From the NCBI GenBank assembly GCA_963932465.1, contig OZ010786.1, positions 268,678,411 through 268,742,410 on the forward strand: a stretch of 64,000 nucleotides of DNA. The letters run 5' to 3'. Made by a program: the position numbers and the translations under genes. Origin of the DNA: Maratus speciosus (Eukaryota; Arthropoda; Arachnida; Araneae; Salticidae). Below, one piece after another: positions 11,147 to 22,476 of the stretch. Numbering within the stretch: position 1 is the stretch's first letter; every line of letters begins with the position of its first letter. Under the pieces are notes generated by a model. That model saw only the letters and a list, made by a program, of their open reading frames with translations. It made no database searches and was not told the DNA's origin.

Positions 11147-12430
11147 TGTGGTGAATTGCGTAGTAAAAGATGATGTAAAATGTTCATTTACTTGAATGAA
11201 GACTCCAGTTAATCAACAACAACAATCCTTCTATATATATAAAAAAAAAATTAATTTCGAAATGGACCAATGAAAATCTGCGTAGATATTCCCGGCAGAT
11301 CGGCATTCAATTTGAATGCTTAAGCATGGCCTTTCTTCGTTAATATTAAAAAAACTGTTGCATACAAAAATATGAAAATCGGTAGTGTTATAGAGAAATG
11401 TTTGATAAACACGCTGATGCAGACAGTTTTCAAATCGAAGAATTATTTTAAGAGATATTTAATGCTAAAGTTGGACAAAATCGTTCCATTAAAAAAGTTT
11501 TATAAGATCAAAAACTGTTCATAGGAATTTAATCATTTTTAGATCATTTTATGCGTCAGAATTTCCCGGTGTGCAGACTGCATTTAGTTTTTTAATTTGA
11601 CCCATTTTTGAGGTTTTATTTCTATTTTAAATTCAAATTTTCAGCATTTCGAGAGATATTTTTTACGTATTTTAAAAAATTGTATTAATTTAAACTGTTG
11701 CCAACTGTATAAACAGCGCAAACAATAATGTTTGCTCCAAATTAAAAAATTATTTTACGCATGACTATTATAAACAGAAAATATAAAAAGCAGGAACTCA
11801 TTGAAAATTACGTCATAAAAACTGTATTTACACCTTAATTTTAAAAGAGAAAGAATATTGTAAAATAATAAATTCATTAACATGCGTTAGAAGTCTTAAA
11901 TAGGAGAAATTACGTCACATTTACGTCACATTACACTTATTACGTAAAATGAACAAAAAATAATATTGCAAAACAGTTTACATTTAAAAATTGCGCGAGA
12001 CATTTATTTGATATTTTAAGATGATCATAATATTTCATTTCTAAAAAAAAGCATTTTTACGTGAATATTAAAAATAAAAAGAAAAGTTTGGTGAAAATTA
12101 AGTCAGATTATAATTGTCAGATTCAAATTATAATTCAATCTTCCGAAATCTTTTTAAAGCCGATCAAATTAGGTGCAGTTAGAGTCTGCGGTGTCTGAAC
12201 AGGGGTTGACGAGCTTAGCTCGTAGGGGGCAAAGCCCCCTAGTTTAATAAATAAAAATTAACGAAAAGAATGCCGATCCTTTGTTGCACGGCTCACAGTA
12301 TAGCAGACGCAGGTTACAGCAGCGCCACACTTCTGAATCATAACAGCAACTAGAAGTGGAAGTAGAAGTGTTTTTACTCTGCTTGTAGCGCCATTTGTTG
12401 AACACACCAGAGAGGATGGACACATCACCA
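11147..12430 (-). repeat. left (3') LTR, split by a Helitron
   Basis: LTR sequence occupies 11147-11225 and 12243-12430, 267 bp in total, exactly the length of the right LTR. On the plus strand it starts TGTGGTGAATTG and ends CATCACCA, giving TG...CA ends. It differs from the right LTR at about 13 positions by eye, so about 95% identity. The flanking 5-mers are TAATT (left) and TAAAT (right), an imperfect target duplication. Confidence 0.92.
11226..12242 (+). mobile_element. Helitron (family 1, copy A) inside an LTR
   Basis: Starts TCCTTCTATATATATAAAA and ends with two successive hairpins, the last being GGGGGCAAAGCCCCCTAG. Host A lies before and host T after, the standard Helitron A|T integration. 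The uninterrupted right LTR reads CAACAACAATTTAATAAATA, so the empty site is known. It is 1,017 bp with no Rep/helicase, so non-autonomous. The interior matches the copies at 33-37 kb, but the first about 100 bp differ from theirs. Confidence 0.93.
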
Positions 12431-12684
12431 TAGAGTATACCCCCTGTGAACAAGGTGAACGATAAAATCCAAGAGAGTAATACAATATATGAAATATTAT
12501 AAATGCTTGATACAATGTAATAATAATAATAATAATATAGAAATAATGCAAAACAGAAATACAAAATCAATATTCAATACAATAATAGGAACTATATAAA
12601 ATATTATGTACAAATGTGTTATATTACATATTCAGTAACCAAATGTTTAGGAAAGGTGACTTTTCATCCAGAACGAGTAGTAGG

Positions 12685-13785
12685 TTATTTATCAATGGGT
12701 GTCGGCTCAGTTGGTACCTCTGGAACAGGAACAGAATTATCTGTAACAACAGTGTCTGACAATCGATAGGCGGGTTTCACGCGATCAATCGAAACTGTTG
12801 TTTTTCTGCCATTAATGTCAATAATAACGTTTTTGGGATTTCTATTTATCACAAGGTGGGGTCCAGTGTATGGTGGTGTTAGAGGATGAAATATTTTGTC
12901 TGATCTTAAAAATACGTGTGTGCAAGTTGACAATGAGGGATTTACAAAAATTTTTGAAGTGACCTGTAAGGAAGTGGCAGTGGGATTTAATCGCTGCATT
13001 GTTTCGACTAAGTTAGACACATAGTTGGGATCAATTGATCGGTCAATTTGTTCTTTTCCTGTTATGAGATCAGAGGGTAATCTTAATGTTGTACCATATA
13101 CTAATTGCGCAGGCGTTGCATTAATGTCATTTTTGAGAGCTGAGCGTAAACCTAGGAGAACAATTGGAAGAATGTCCGTCCATTTAGTGTTATTGTGTGC
13201 CTTAAGGGCATCTTTCAAATGTCTGTGATAACATTCCAAAATTCCATTTGCCTGGGGATGATATGGCGAAGTTCGAGTTCGGTTGCAACCTATGATGCGC
13301 AGAAGTTCCTGAAGCAAGGTGGATTCAAAATTACGGCCTTGATCTGTGGTGATAGTGACTGGGCATCCAAATCTGGAGATCCAACCCTTTAATAGAGTGC
13401 GAGCAGTTGTTTCCGCAGTCATATCAATTGTCGGAATGACTTCAGGCCACCTGGTAAATCGATAAATGATAGTTAAACAATATTGATTACCATCAGATGG
13501 GGAAAAAGGACCAATGAAGTCTAAATGAATGTGGGCAAAACGGGCATCAGGTAGGGTGAATATACTAATAGGAGATTTTGTGTGCTGTGTTATTTTGACT
13601 CTTTGGCAATTATCACAGCTACGAACCATGGATTTAATATCCTTATGCATGCCAGGCCATACGAATCTTTTAGAAATTAAGTTAATAGAAGCTGACATAC
13701 CGGGATGTGAGAAGAAATGCAAATTGTCAAAAACAAGTTGTCGCATACTTTGGGGAACAAATCGACGGGGATGTTCTTGAGACAT
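12685..13785 (-). CDS. Ty3-type integrase
   Basis: 366 residues covering almost the whole integrase. The zinc-binding module has H23, H27, C57 and C60 (HSHP-type H-X3-H, then CDNC). The catalytic core has D89 in HLDFIGP, D148 in TTDQGRNFES and E184 in ANGILECYHR, a DD-35-E spacing. All three catalytic acids are present. Linker and C-terminal residues continue to about 366. Upstream, a stop near 13860 separates it from the RNase H remnant, so no full Pol polyprotein can be made from this copy. The ATG at 13785 is internal to the ancestral polyprotein. Confidence 0.88.
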   Translation of the reverse strand: MSQEHPRRFVPQSMRQLVFDNLHFFSHPGMSASINLISKRFVWPGMHKDIKSMVRSCDNCQRVKITQHTKSPISIFTLPDARFAHIHLDFIGPFSPSDGNQYCLTIIYRFTRWPEVIPTIDMTAETTARTLLKGWISRFGCPVTITTDQGRNFESTLLQELLRIIGCNRTRTSPYHPQANGILECYHRHLKDALKAHNNTKWTDILPIVLLGLRSALKNDINATPAQLVYGTTLRLPSDLITGKEQIDRSIDPNYVSNLVETMQRLNPTATSLQVTSKIFVNPSLSTCTHVFLRSDKIFHPLTPPYTGPHLVINRNPKNVIIDINGRKTTVSIDRVKPAYRLSDTVVTDNSVPVPEVPTEPTPIDK

Positions 13786-13861
13786 GTCACAGTATAAAGA
13801 GATATCCTCAAGAGGAAAGTAATGTTATTTTAATTTTAAGGATGTAGTATTAGATTACAAA

Positions 13862-14180
13862 AGTTTTTGAAGTTCCTCATCAGTTGATTGAGCTGAAACA
13901 AATTCTTTAAAATCAAGTACAGCCGGAGAAATTTGATTAATTTCGATGCGAAATAGTGCATCGGCAACATGATTTTCTGAACCTTTTGTATACCGGATAT
14001 CGGTAGAAAATTGCGATATATAATCTAGGTGACGTAGTTGTCGAGGACTGCATTTTTCAGGATTTTGTTTAAAGGCATAAATTAAAGGTTTATCATCAGT
14101 ATAAATTATGCAATTTCTGCCTTCAAGCAGGTGTCGAAATTTTTTTATACTGGAATATATGGCATATAATTCCGGTCATA
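13862..14180 (-). pseudogene. Pol RNase H C-terminal remnant
   Basis: Frame-shifted continuation of the RT/RNase H ORF. Minus-strand codons give IIYTDDKPLIYAF (an RNase H 'TD' acid) and a VADALFR motif, which ends Ty3 RNase H domains as VADALSR. A frameshift near 14180 and a stop near 13860 isolate it. Confidence 0.7.
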
Positions 14181-15247
14181 GGTCGACCAGTTTTTCTGAG
14201 ATAAAATGCTATAGGTTCCCATTGATTGTCCGACATTTGCATGACAGAGCCCCCAACTGCGACATTTGAGGCATTAACCCATAAACTTAATTGAGCACCG
14301 GGAATAGGATGTCGTAGAAGCGTTGCCTGAGAAATCGCTTCTTTAGATGCCGTAAATGCAAGATTTGCTTCCTCGTCCCATTGTAATGGGTCATTTGAAA
14401 CCTTGGAACGAGGATGTTTCTTTTTATTTTTGTGGCCTTCTAGAAAATTGACAAGGGGTGCTAAAATGCCAGCAGCTCTGGGAATGAATCGCCTACAAAA
14501 GTTGAATATGCCTAAGTATCTACGCAGCTGGGTAAGAGTTGCAGGTCTTGGAAATTTTAAAATGGCTTTGACACGATCAGAAAGTGGTGAAAGACCATCT
14601 TGATATACTTTAAAGCCTAAAAATTCCAATGTGGGAACGCCAAATGTGCATTTAGAAGGCTTAATCATAAGACCATAACTATCAAGTCTAGAAAATAGAG
14701 CCGTAAGATGTTCGATGTGTTCTTCAAGAGATATTGATGCAATTAAAATATCATCAACAAAAGCATAAACACCTGGCAAATTCCGAATTATTTCATCAAT
14801 AAATCTCTGAAATGTGCTCGAAGCATTGCACAAACCAAATTGCATCCGAGTGCTCTCGAAGAGCCCGAAAGGTGTACAGATAGCCGTTTTATGAATATCC
14901 TCGGGAGCAATCGGAATTTGATGGAAAGCTTTAACAAAATCTAAATGGGAAAATATTGTGGTTCCATGCAATTCACTAGTAAAATCAACGATGCTGAGAA
15001 TGGGATATTTATCTTTTTTAGTTTGGGCATTTATTGCTCTAAAGTCGCCAACTGGACGCCAGTCATCGCTGTTTTTCTTTGGAACCATGTACAGTGGCGA
15101 AGCGTAATTGCTGTTGGATGGGCGCATGTGTCTTAAATCCAACATGTGCTGGAATTCCATTTTTGCTATTTTTAGGCGATCAGGAGCAAGACGACGTGGC
15201 TTAGAATATACCGGGGGGGGGGGGGCAAAAGTATCAATATGATGCAT
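14123..15247 (-). CDS. Ty3-type reverse transcriptase and start of RNase H
   Basis: 374-codon ORF. Fingers/palm motifs run about 40-230: YMVPKK near 53-58, catalytic D103 in [20 protein letters not shown] near 135-142, FVDD at 163-166 (catalytic pair), then LGF and the thumb/connection. The RNase H tether begins near 275; where SLWVDASN is usual, residue 325 is Asn (WVNASN), losing the first RNase H acid. The same frame is open upstream to about 15470, so the ATG is internal. The C-terminal 20 residues are out of frame after a shift near 14180. Confidence 0.9.
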   Translation of the reverse strand: MHHIDTFAPPPPVYSKPRRLAPDRLKIAKMEFQHMLDLRHMRPSNSNYASPLYMVPKKNSDDWRPVGDFRAINAQTKKDKYPILSIVDFTSELHGTTIFSHLDFVKAFHQIPIAPEDIHKTAICTPFGLFESTRMQFGLCNASSTFQRFIDEIIRNLPGVYAFVDDILIASISLEEHIEHLTALFSRLDSYGLMIKPSKCTFGVPTLEFLGFKVYQDGLSPLSDRVKAILKFPRPATLTQLRRYLGIFNFCRRFIPRAAGILAPLVNFLEGHKNKKKHPRSKVSNDPLQWDEEANLAFTASKEAISQATLLRHPIPGAQLSLWVNASNVAVGGSVMQMSDNQWEPIAFYLRKTGRPMTGIICHIFQYKKISTPA

Positions 15248-15465
15248 AACTGAATGTTTAACAATTTGGTTTAGGCAAGGAGATTTAATGATGTTTGGGT
15301 ATGTACTTAAAATTTTAGAAAATATATCATAATTTATAAAAGATTTAACAGAAACTATATCAGAAATATGTACAACACAATGCGAATTTAAAGTAGTATT
15401 ATTATCAAATAAAGAATGTTTTCTAAGATCTGGCTTTAAGTTAAAATAATGTAAAAAATCAGCAC

Positions 15466-15783
15466 CTATAATGGGGTGGAAACATTACACACATAAAAGG
15501 GATAAACAAATTGCTTCCTTAAACCCAGATCTGTAGATAATAACTTACGCTTGTACACATTAATTAATGTGCCATTTGCAGCAACAAACGTTTGAATTGG
15601 CGGAGTCATTTTGTCTGGTTTCGTTGCTGGTATTAAAGAACAATCACTTCCAGTATCCACTAAAAATCGTAAATTACTTTTGCGGTCGCGCACAAATAGA
15701 CGACGAGAAGTGGTAGGCGAGGCGTATATCGCCGCTACGACTGGCCGTTCTCGTTTCCCGACGAAAAGGTACATGGTGCACAC
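15466..15783 (-). CDS. retropepsin-like protease domain
   Basis: 105-codon ORF with the active-site DTGS at residues 43-46 in [13 protein letters not shown], the usual Ty3 Pol N-terminus. A one-base shift near 15470 separates it from the RT frame, which carries the IIGADFL motif that normally closes the protease. Gag sequence overlaps its start in another frame. Confidence 0.85.
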   Translation of the reverse strand: MCTMYLFVGKRERPVVAAIYASPTTSRRLFVRDRKSNLRFLVDTGSDCSLIPATKPDKMTPPIQTFVAANGTLINVYKRKLLSTDLGLRKQFVYPFYVCNVSTPL

Positions 15784-15809
15784 ACTTTTTGGCTTTTGAG
15801 TCGAATTTC

Positions 15810-16550
15810 TTATGATACCAGAAAAGTTTTATTAAAAGCGGGGCTTTTCTGCCGATAATGAAGTCGAGGTCGGGATCGTGATTGACTCCTCGAACGTCGC
15901 AAAGAACTCACCTCTTCAAGCAAAAGTTTCAGTTCCTTTAACAATTCTAATTCTACTTGGGAGGGGCTGGTTGTAACTTTGCTTACCTGTAGAGGACCTG
16001 AGATATCCAGAACTTTGTCAGCAATCTCTGCAGCTTTTATTAGCGTAAATTCTTGAACGGATGCTAAAATAAACTGCGCATTAGAAGGCAATTGTGACAA
16101 AAACAATTCCAACAAAAGTGTGTCGGACACATTGTGGTTTTCAGCTCTACGTTGCATAACGCGAAGAAACTCAGAAGGTTTACTATCGCCAAGTTGCTCA
16201 CCAGCTAATAATCGGCGAATTTCTTGCGATTTAGTTTCACCACAACGCAATATGATTTCATCTTTTAGATTCCTGAAAGAATCAGTACCATCGGGAGAGA
16301 TGATGAAGTCACGAACTATCATCGCTATGTCTGCTGGTAGATGTGAAACACAATAATTATATTTGGTTTTCGAATCTGTTATTGGTTTCGGCACCGCTAG
16401 TTCAAATGTGGATTCAACCATAGTAAACCACAAAGCAGGATCTGTTGGAATAAAAATAGGGATTTTTACCGCAGCTACTTCACCCATGATGAATCGAAAC
16501 TGGAAACAAAGGAAAAACGAAACTACAAGTTCTTGTCCGGTAGTCACCAA
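15810..16550 (-). CDS. Gag-like protein (arthropod Ty3 type)
   Basis: 246-codon ORF. The region from about residue 27 resembles the N-terminal Gag domain of arthropod Ty3/mdg4 elements: IFIPTDPALWFTMVESTFEL, then YNYCVSHLPADIA, RRLLAGEQLGDSKPSEFLR and LFLSQLP blocks. An Arg/Ser-rich stretch follows (about 215-232). The real start is probably the second Met (about residue 21, IMGEVAAVKIP), because the first 20 residues overlap the primer-binding region. After a frameshift near 15828 another frame carries a W-Y-H...C..C motif normally ending this Gag. Confidence 0.8.
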   Translation of the reverse strand: MVTTGQELVVSFFLCFQFRFIMGEVAAVKIPIFIPTDPALWFTMVESTFELAVPKPITDSKTKYNYCVSHLPADIAMIVRDFIISPDGTDSFRNLKDEIILRCGETKSQEIRRLLAGEQLGDSKPSEFLRVMQRRAENHNVSDTLLLELFLSQLPSNAQFILASVQEFTLIKAAEIADKVLDISGPLQVSKVTTSPSQVELELLKELKLLLEEVSSLRRSRSQSRSRPRLHYRQKSPAFNKTFLVS

Positions 16551-16817
16551 TGTGGTGAGTTGCGTAGTGAAAGATGATGTAAAATGCTCATTTACTTGAA
16601 TGAAGACTCCAATTAATCAACAACAACAATTTAATAAATAAAAATTAACGAAAAGAATGCCTATCCTTTGTTGCACGGCTTACAGTATAGCAGACTCACG
16701 TTACAGCAGCGCCACACTTCTGAATCATAGCAGCAACTAGAAGTGGAAGTAGAAGTGTTTTTACTCTGTTTGTAGCGTCATTTGTTGAACACACCAGGGA
16801 GGATGGACACATCAACA
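16551..16817 (-). repeat. right (5') LTR, intact
   Basis: 267 bp, TGTGGTGAGTTG to CATCAACA on the plus strand. Carries the uninterrupted version of the site hit by the Helitron in the other LTR (A16629|T16630). It is the 5' LTR because Gag to integrase run on the minus strand. Confidence 0.93.
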
Positions 16818-18126
16818 TAAATTCTTTATTTTGATTTTTCACGTGTAAATTGTTCAGATGAAAATTAATTACTGCGAAGAAATTATTATTGCTGTTTATT
16901 ATTTTTTGGCAACGAAAAAAGAAAGATGGTTAAATTTTACAGGAAAATTGTCAATTGATTCGGTGTGAAAAATAATAAAATTTAGATTTTTTGAGAAAAT
17001 TATTTGAATAAAATAACTGAAGCACAGCATATGTTCATTTCTTATTTATAACCTATCAATATGCCAAGGTACGAAGGCATTAATTCATCCGTTTTGATGC
17101 TTACTTCATTCAAATTTTCGGACACACATTCGCATTTATAATATTATAAGGATCAGGATTGTGATTATTAAATGCTTTTCACACGTAACTATTTAATTAT
17201 TTTGTAATTTTTTTTTCTTTTTCAATATTCACAAGTTAATATATTTTTCAATTAAAAAGTGTTTGTAAATATTATTATTTGGGCTTTTTAAAATATGGCA
17301 ACAATAGGTATAAAAAGATTATTTCAAATTATGATTTAAATCTTGTAGGAAATAGCGGTTTAAAACAAGTCTTTCATCTTCCGCGAACAGTTTGTGATTT
17401 ATGCTCGCGTCAACAGGTGGCACTACTTATCAGCATGACGATACGAGAACGCTTTCAAAATCTTCAAGACTCTAAGTGTTAATCTACGAACTAACTATTA
17501 TGACAAAAATCCGCTAGGTGGCGGCAGCACGGAACTTTAGAGCATCAAACTCAGGACTAGCAGAAAGACAATGAAAACTGCAGAACAAACGTTTTCCTTT
17601 GTAATAAGACTTTTAAACTTTGAATAAACTTTTGAAGTAACTTTATGGACCCCGTACACTTGGACTTTGGCGCTGAAGCTATCTAGACCTATCTTTTGCG
17701 GATCTTAATACAATATTTTCACCATTGTATTGAATAAACCAGTAATTCAGAAGTCGGTTGCTGGTCGTCATTGGGGATTCAAGAAACACCTTTCTTAATA
17801 AAAGTTTAAACCAGAAGTTTTCCAGCTCTGCCCTGTGCGAATGAGAAGCGATTGGATATGCTGTCTACAGGTAAGCACATTTTCTTACCTATCCTTTTTG
17901 ATAATTATAAGTATGAAATATCAGAGGGCATTTAATATAAAGAACACTCATCACGGTTTTCTTTTCAAATATCTAATCAGATAATAAAATTTTGAATAAA
18001 AAATTGAAATAAAGACTTTAAAAATTTGACAAATTTAAAAGCTGATACATTACACACCACAACCTATTCAAGAGTGTTCTTGCAAAAGATGGTTGAATTA
18101 CTGTGCATATTTTGTGATCCTATAAA
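16818..18126. other. mostly unrecognised; possible LTR-like piece
   Basis: No ORF of note. At about 17500-17790 a moderately GC-balanced stretch has AATAAA near 17740 and a CATTGGGGATTC tract after it, like the end of a retrotransposon LTR plus primer site, but no partner LTR is in the window. Confidence 0.25.
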
Positions 18127-18275
18127 GCTTTTTTAACGGAACTGTTTTGACCGGTTTCAACATTAAATAGCTATGAAAATAATTCATTGTTTAAAAACTG
18201 TCTGCTTCAAAGTATTTATCATACATTTCTCTATAAAACTACTAGTTTTCATGTTTTTATGTGCAATATTTTTTT
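18127..18275 (-). mobile_element. Helitron fragment (family 1, 5' half)
   Basis: Diverged match to the minus-strand Helitron at 37.50-37.66 kb: AAAAACTGTCTGC, 'TTTATCA.ACATTTCT.TATAA' and TTTTCATG...TATG.GCAATATTTTT blocks occur in the same order. Confidence 0.65.
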
Positions 18276-18631
18276 ATGTATATTGTAGAATGACACTACT
18301 CACAACAGTTAGAATTACTGACACATTATTCAATGTTTATGATAGAGTGGTTTTAAATTAATTCGTATGCTCATTCAATTAAACAATAAAATGTCAATCA
18401 AATGTTTGCCTTATAATTTGAAAGGCTGAACAAATTACGGTAATGAAGATAAATATAAGTATGTTTGAAAGAATAACGTCGCTTGAACTTTCATTGGCTG
18501 TTTATTAAACAGTATAGGTTACGGACGAATGTACTAAGATTAATTTTTGATGGCGTGTATTTTTCAACAACTTAATGTTGTTAGTATTTGGAAATTTTTC
18601 CAGAGAGAGAGACATTCGCCTTGCATACAAT

Positions 18632-18876
18632 ATTTCAAATGAAAATCAAATTTCAAATTATTTTGCTTAAAAGGCGCAAAGGCCAACCTAGTGAAAAAGA
18701 TTCCATTAATAGTGAGAAGTTCCAGGCTGGGTATCGTTCCATGTGGTTTAGTCGGTAGAACATCAGTGCGCTATACTGTTGGCCCGGGTTCGAGTCCCTG
18801 CATGGAATCTTTTTCACTAGGTTGGCCTTTGCGCCTTTTAAGAAAAATAACTTGAAATTTGATTTTCATTTGAAAT
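18632..18876. mobile_element. hairpin element enclosing a tRNA-like sequence
   Basis: Two 75-bp inverted arms (18632-18706 and 18802-18876), nearly identical, including AAAAGGCGCAAAGGCCAACC. The 95-bp loop holds a tRNA-like module on the plus strand, and the right arm begins inside its 3' acceptor-like end. Looks like a SINE or tRNA copy captured by partial inverted duplication. Confidence 0.8.
18738..18806 (+). other. tRNA-like pseudo-tRNA/SINE head
   Basis: A-box-like TGGTTTAGTCGG and a consensus B box GGTTCGAGTCC, with 5' TCCATG complementary to 3' CATGGA. The anticodon arm (CAGT, 7-nt loop, ACTG) lacks the invariant U33, so a working tRNA is unlikely. Confidence 0.55.
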
Positions 18877-19664
18877 AACTTCATGTTGTTTTAAAATTAG
18901 ATGATCAGTAGTAAGGAAAATAGTTTTAAATGCAATACATGTACGCAATAAAGAAAAATCTGTTCTAATTTATGCTTTATGTGAACTCGCTTGGGCAGTA
19001 ATGAATTCGCGCTCGAAGAATCAAATCCCCCCCCCCCCCCTCTCAAGGAAATTTGAAAATTAATATCCGAACAGACGTACAATTTAACTATGTTCAGTAG
19101 CGGCGTCTTTTTGTGACCACGTGGTGTTTTTCATCTTTAAGAGCTTTAGAATGAAACGGACAGACATTCTGAAAGAGATAAAACTTTCCTTCAAGTATAT
19201 CTAATCTTCTATCTCCCCATCCTTTTAAGGATAAACCGCAACGGTTGGAGAAGAATAGGTGTTAATATATTTTCCTCGAAAAGTGTTGAAGAAACGCAAA
19301 ACAGACGTCTAAACTTATCCTTGGTGTTTGGTTAGGGTCTAAAAGTCCGAATTTCGCCACACACACACAGAGAGAGAGAAAGGCCTTCCCCAAAGCTCCA
19401 AAATTCCTTCCCTGAGAAAAATGTCTGAATTCAACACTGCTTTTGAGATTCCATTACCGCAGCTTTTGTTGTATTAGCTAATTACTTTCTTTTGAAAATA
19501 TTTCTAATAAACAATGTAGAAAAAAGTTTTTATTTTATTTTATTTTATTTATTTATACGTAAATATAAACCCCTTATTTTCCGCTAAGTAAAACTACTTA
19601 TTTTGTAATTCAACCGCGAATTATTTTACATTAGTCTTGTTGTTTATTCTATTTGTTAAAATAC
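18877..19664. other. unrecognised sequence with simple repeats
   Basis: Contains a C-run (19027-19040), CA/GA repeats near 19361-19380 and TTTTA repeats near 19527-19552. No gene recognised. Confidence 0.4.
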
Positions 19665-20000
19665 GCCTTAATATAAATAAGAAAATAATTAAATTTAATC
19701 AAAGTATTCTATATTTAGCAAATGTATATCATGAATAATTAATGAAAAAATTTTCCTTTTGAAAGGTAATATCAGAGCAGATATTTTAAGCCCATCACAT
19801 TTACTCACCGATAGTTCAATTAGCTATTCTACAATGTGTGAATAATTGAGCCATTGAATTTACGTCATTTGCATTAAAAGCTCTCGGGAACGACTAACAG
19901 GTAATCAACAGATTTAAAAATTGATCTTCGACGAGCATTCTGCTTTCAAATAAACGTCTATTTTCTAAAGTATAGAAACAATTAAATTAAAGGTAGTCTT
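19665..20000 (+). repeat. dispersed repeat, copy 1
   Basis: Resembles 37855-38170 through ATTCTATATTTAG, 'GGAAATG.ATATCAT.AATAATTAA', GCAGATATTTTAAG-type and CGACGAGCATT blocks in the same order. Clear but diverged. Family unknown. Confidence 0.6.
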
Positions 20001-20674
20001 TGTAAAAAGCAATAGAACAACTATTGATTCGAATAGTGAGAAATACAAAAGATATATTGAACTACACTGAAAGGAAGTGTAAGATTGGAATGTAGCTTCC
20101 CCTTAAAGAAGCGATTTTTAAATTTTTATTTGTCTTTCATTACTCGCAAAAATATGCATTTTAGCAGAGTGTTTATGACTCTGTTTGTGTGTGTCTATTT
20201 ATTCATATTTGTTTCCAATTTAAATAATTACCTCTATATTGTTAATTTTGGTTCGAAAATAATTTATCATTATTTTCTCTAAAAGCAACAGTTTGATCGG
20301 GAATCTAACTCACACAGAATTAAAGTCTCAAGTTCTGAAGTCTGGAGCGCTACCAATCCAGCAACACAGATGACCAGAAAGAAGAACAATTCATTCTATT
20401 TTAGTATACGTAAGCGTAGTAAAAGAAGCACAAACTTTTGAGTATTTTTTTTTCAAGACCCCTGCCCTGGCCTTTGCCCTTTATGGCTTTCGTATGTTTA
20501 TCTATTTACTTATACTCTGTTCATACGCAAAGAGTCATCGTATTTTTTACTTCCAACCTCGGAACTCCTTGTAAAACAATTGAAGTTGTTTCAATATTCT
20601 GATATAGGAAAAAACCACCTATCATGGCCCATACCCCAGTGATGACCCGATTAATATTTCGACGGCCGGCGCTA

Positions 20675-20874
20675 CACTGTTAAAAATTTGCAGCATTCTG
20701 GCAGGTCATTTGACCGTTTTTTCCGAAAGCGGTTACACAACCGTAATTTAACACTATTCTCACCATATTATTGGCCATTTTATGGTCGGAATATATTTAA
20801 ATTATGGTTATGAAACCGTTTTTTCAAAAAACGGTCGAATGACCTGCCAGAATGCTGCAAAATTTTTAACAGTG
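20675..20874. mobile_element. 200-bp MITE, TA-flanked (copy 1)
   Basis: Begins CACTGTTAAAAATTTGCAGC and ends with the inverse ...TTTTTAACAGTG, flanked by TA on both sides, as in Tc1/mariner-type non-autonomous elements. Arms of about 60 bp include GACCGTTTTTT. A relative lies at 54137-54316. Confidence 0.9.
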
Positions 20875-22270
20875 TAGATGCAAAACACACAGCATTCAAA
20901 TTGAACGAAAATAAGTGAGCGATATAATGACCCTTCGACTGTTAGATTATGCCTCTGTTTTGACTAATCATTGCTGATTCCATCTAAGCTTGTACTTTTC
21001 TCCTCTTTCAGAAGTGATTTGTTAACAAAACTTTTAATACCAAAGGTGAGTTTCGTGTATTTTGCGAAAATTTCAAGAAAGACAAACGAAGAAATGTAAG
21101 TTGTATTGACTTCTAAAAATGTGTAAGGAACTTTCAAACATATTGATATTATCAAAACAAGCATATTAAGCCAGCTATTGGGGTAGGCCAGAACTGGCAC
21201 TGAATTTTCAAGATCGCAGCAGTGATGGCCCGCAATTTTTTTAATACTTAATGGCATTAATTGAAGTAATGTTATCGATTACAGCTATTTCTTTTGCAAA
21301 TTTCAACTAAATTATTTGAATACAAATTTATAATAGCCTTTTCCTCTTGTTAATGTTCATATTACGCCGTACTCTGCTCTTGCGATGTTCTATTTTAAAC
21401 AAATGGTATATTTGGCTCCTTTTTTAGTTCAAAAAGCATTTGTTTGTATTATTGAGTATAATCAAATTCCGGCAGGTAAACAAAAAAAAAATATGTCGAT
21501 TGGTTTATGCAGTTGGTTACATTGAGAGCTGAGCTCAAAAGGGCGTAGCGAGTTTGTCGAGATGACTATCTCTTTTTTTTTTTTGGAATTCCGACATTTT
21601 ACATAGGCGACTCTGATGTCCTAAAAGACTATTTTTCTTCACGTCGGAACTTTTTATGTGATTAGGTGTTCCCTTTCATGTTTTATGACTTTCGTAGGAT
21701 GTCTAGAGATCAGAAGTCACCAGTGCACGTCGTTGACATGTCCACCTCCGTGTCCTTCTTTTATTGATAATCCGATTTATTTTGCTGATGACCACAGAAT
21801 GCTTGGAAGAGACAGGCCAGTTGAAATATTTATGGTTTCGGTAAAGAAAATAAACGCTTATGCTAACCATCGGCACGACGCATCTCACTGTTCATACTGT
21901 GCATACGACATGGTGCGGCGCGAAGGTCGAGTCAAATTCATTACGTCTTTACATCTGTTCGAGCTTTCCCAATTCATATGAGCAGTCGGGCGCACTATTT
22001 GCCCTCTAACTGCCTCATGTGTGGAATCAAGAACTAAAACATTCAAGAAAAAGAAAGGTTTTCCCCGCCGTCAGCACGATGTTCTAGGTAGCGTGAAGGC
22101 GTTTCTAGAGATACGACCCGAAGTGAAAACAAATTTTACCAAAGTTAAGATTTTAATTATTTCTGTTTTAAATTTTAATTTCTAAATATTGCACATCTTA
22201 AAAAGGAGTCTATTTTTGTGTGTGAAAAATTGGTGGTGCACTATATTGTCAGCTTGTGTTATGTCTAGCC
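20875..22270. other. no gene recognised
   Basis: A 107-codon ORF at 21658-21981 has ten cysteines but no recognisable domain and no conserved-looking start. I do not support it as a gene. Confidence 0.35.
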
Positions 22271-22476
22271 CAGTGGTTCCCAAACTTTTTAACGCGCGGA
22301 GTCCTCTTTAGAATGAATTTCCATGACGGAGCCCTTGAAGCCTACCGTACCCTATGTTACAAGGTAATGTTTTTTAAGTGCATTGCTACCGAGAAGAGGA
22401 AGAGGGAATGGGTAGCAATCTAAACAATTGGGCATTGTCCCAGAAATAAAATTATATTTTGAAACTTTTACCGTAA

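Larger units (their letters stand above)
12431..16550 (-). mobile_element. Ty3/mdg4 internal region, decayed
   Basis: Order on the minus strand is Gag, protease, reverse transcriptase, RNase H, integrase, the Ty3/mdg4 order. A G-run (AGGGGG) ending 15-20 bp before the 3' LTR may be part of the polypurine tract. Just inside the 5' LTR the minus strand reads TTGGTGACTACCGGAC, the likely primer-binding site; the tRNA was not identified. Several frameshifts and stops separate the domains, so the copy is defective. Confidence 0.9.

Noticed and set aside
13025..13780. Plus-strand ORFs opposite the integrase
   Set aside because: Antisense shadows of the minus-strand integrase.
18738..18806. Functional tRNA gene
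   Set aside because: Good B box but weak anticodon arm, no U33, and position inside a hairpin repeat; treated as tRNA-like.
21658..21981. 107-codon Cys-containing ORF as a small secreted or toxin-like peptide
   Set aside because: No signal peptide at the start, no recognisable cysteine framework, and no flanking exon signals.
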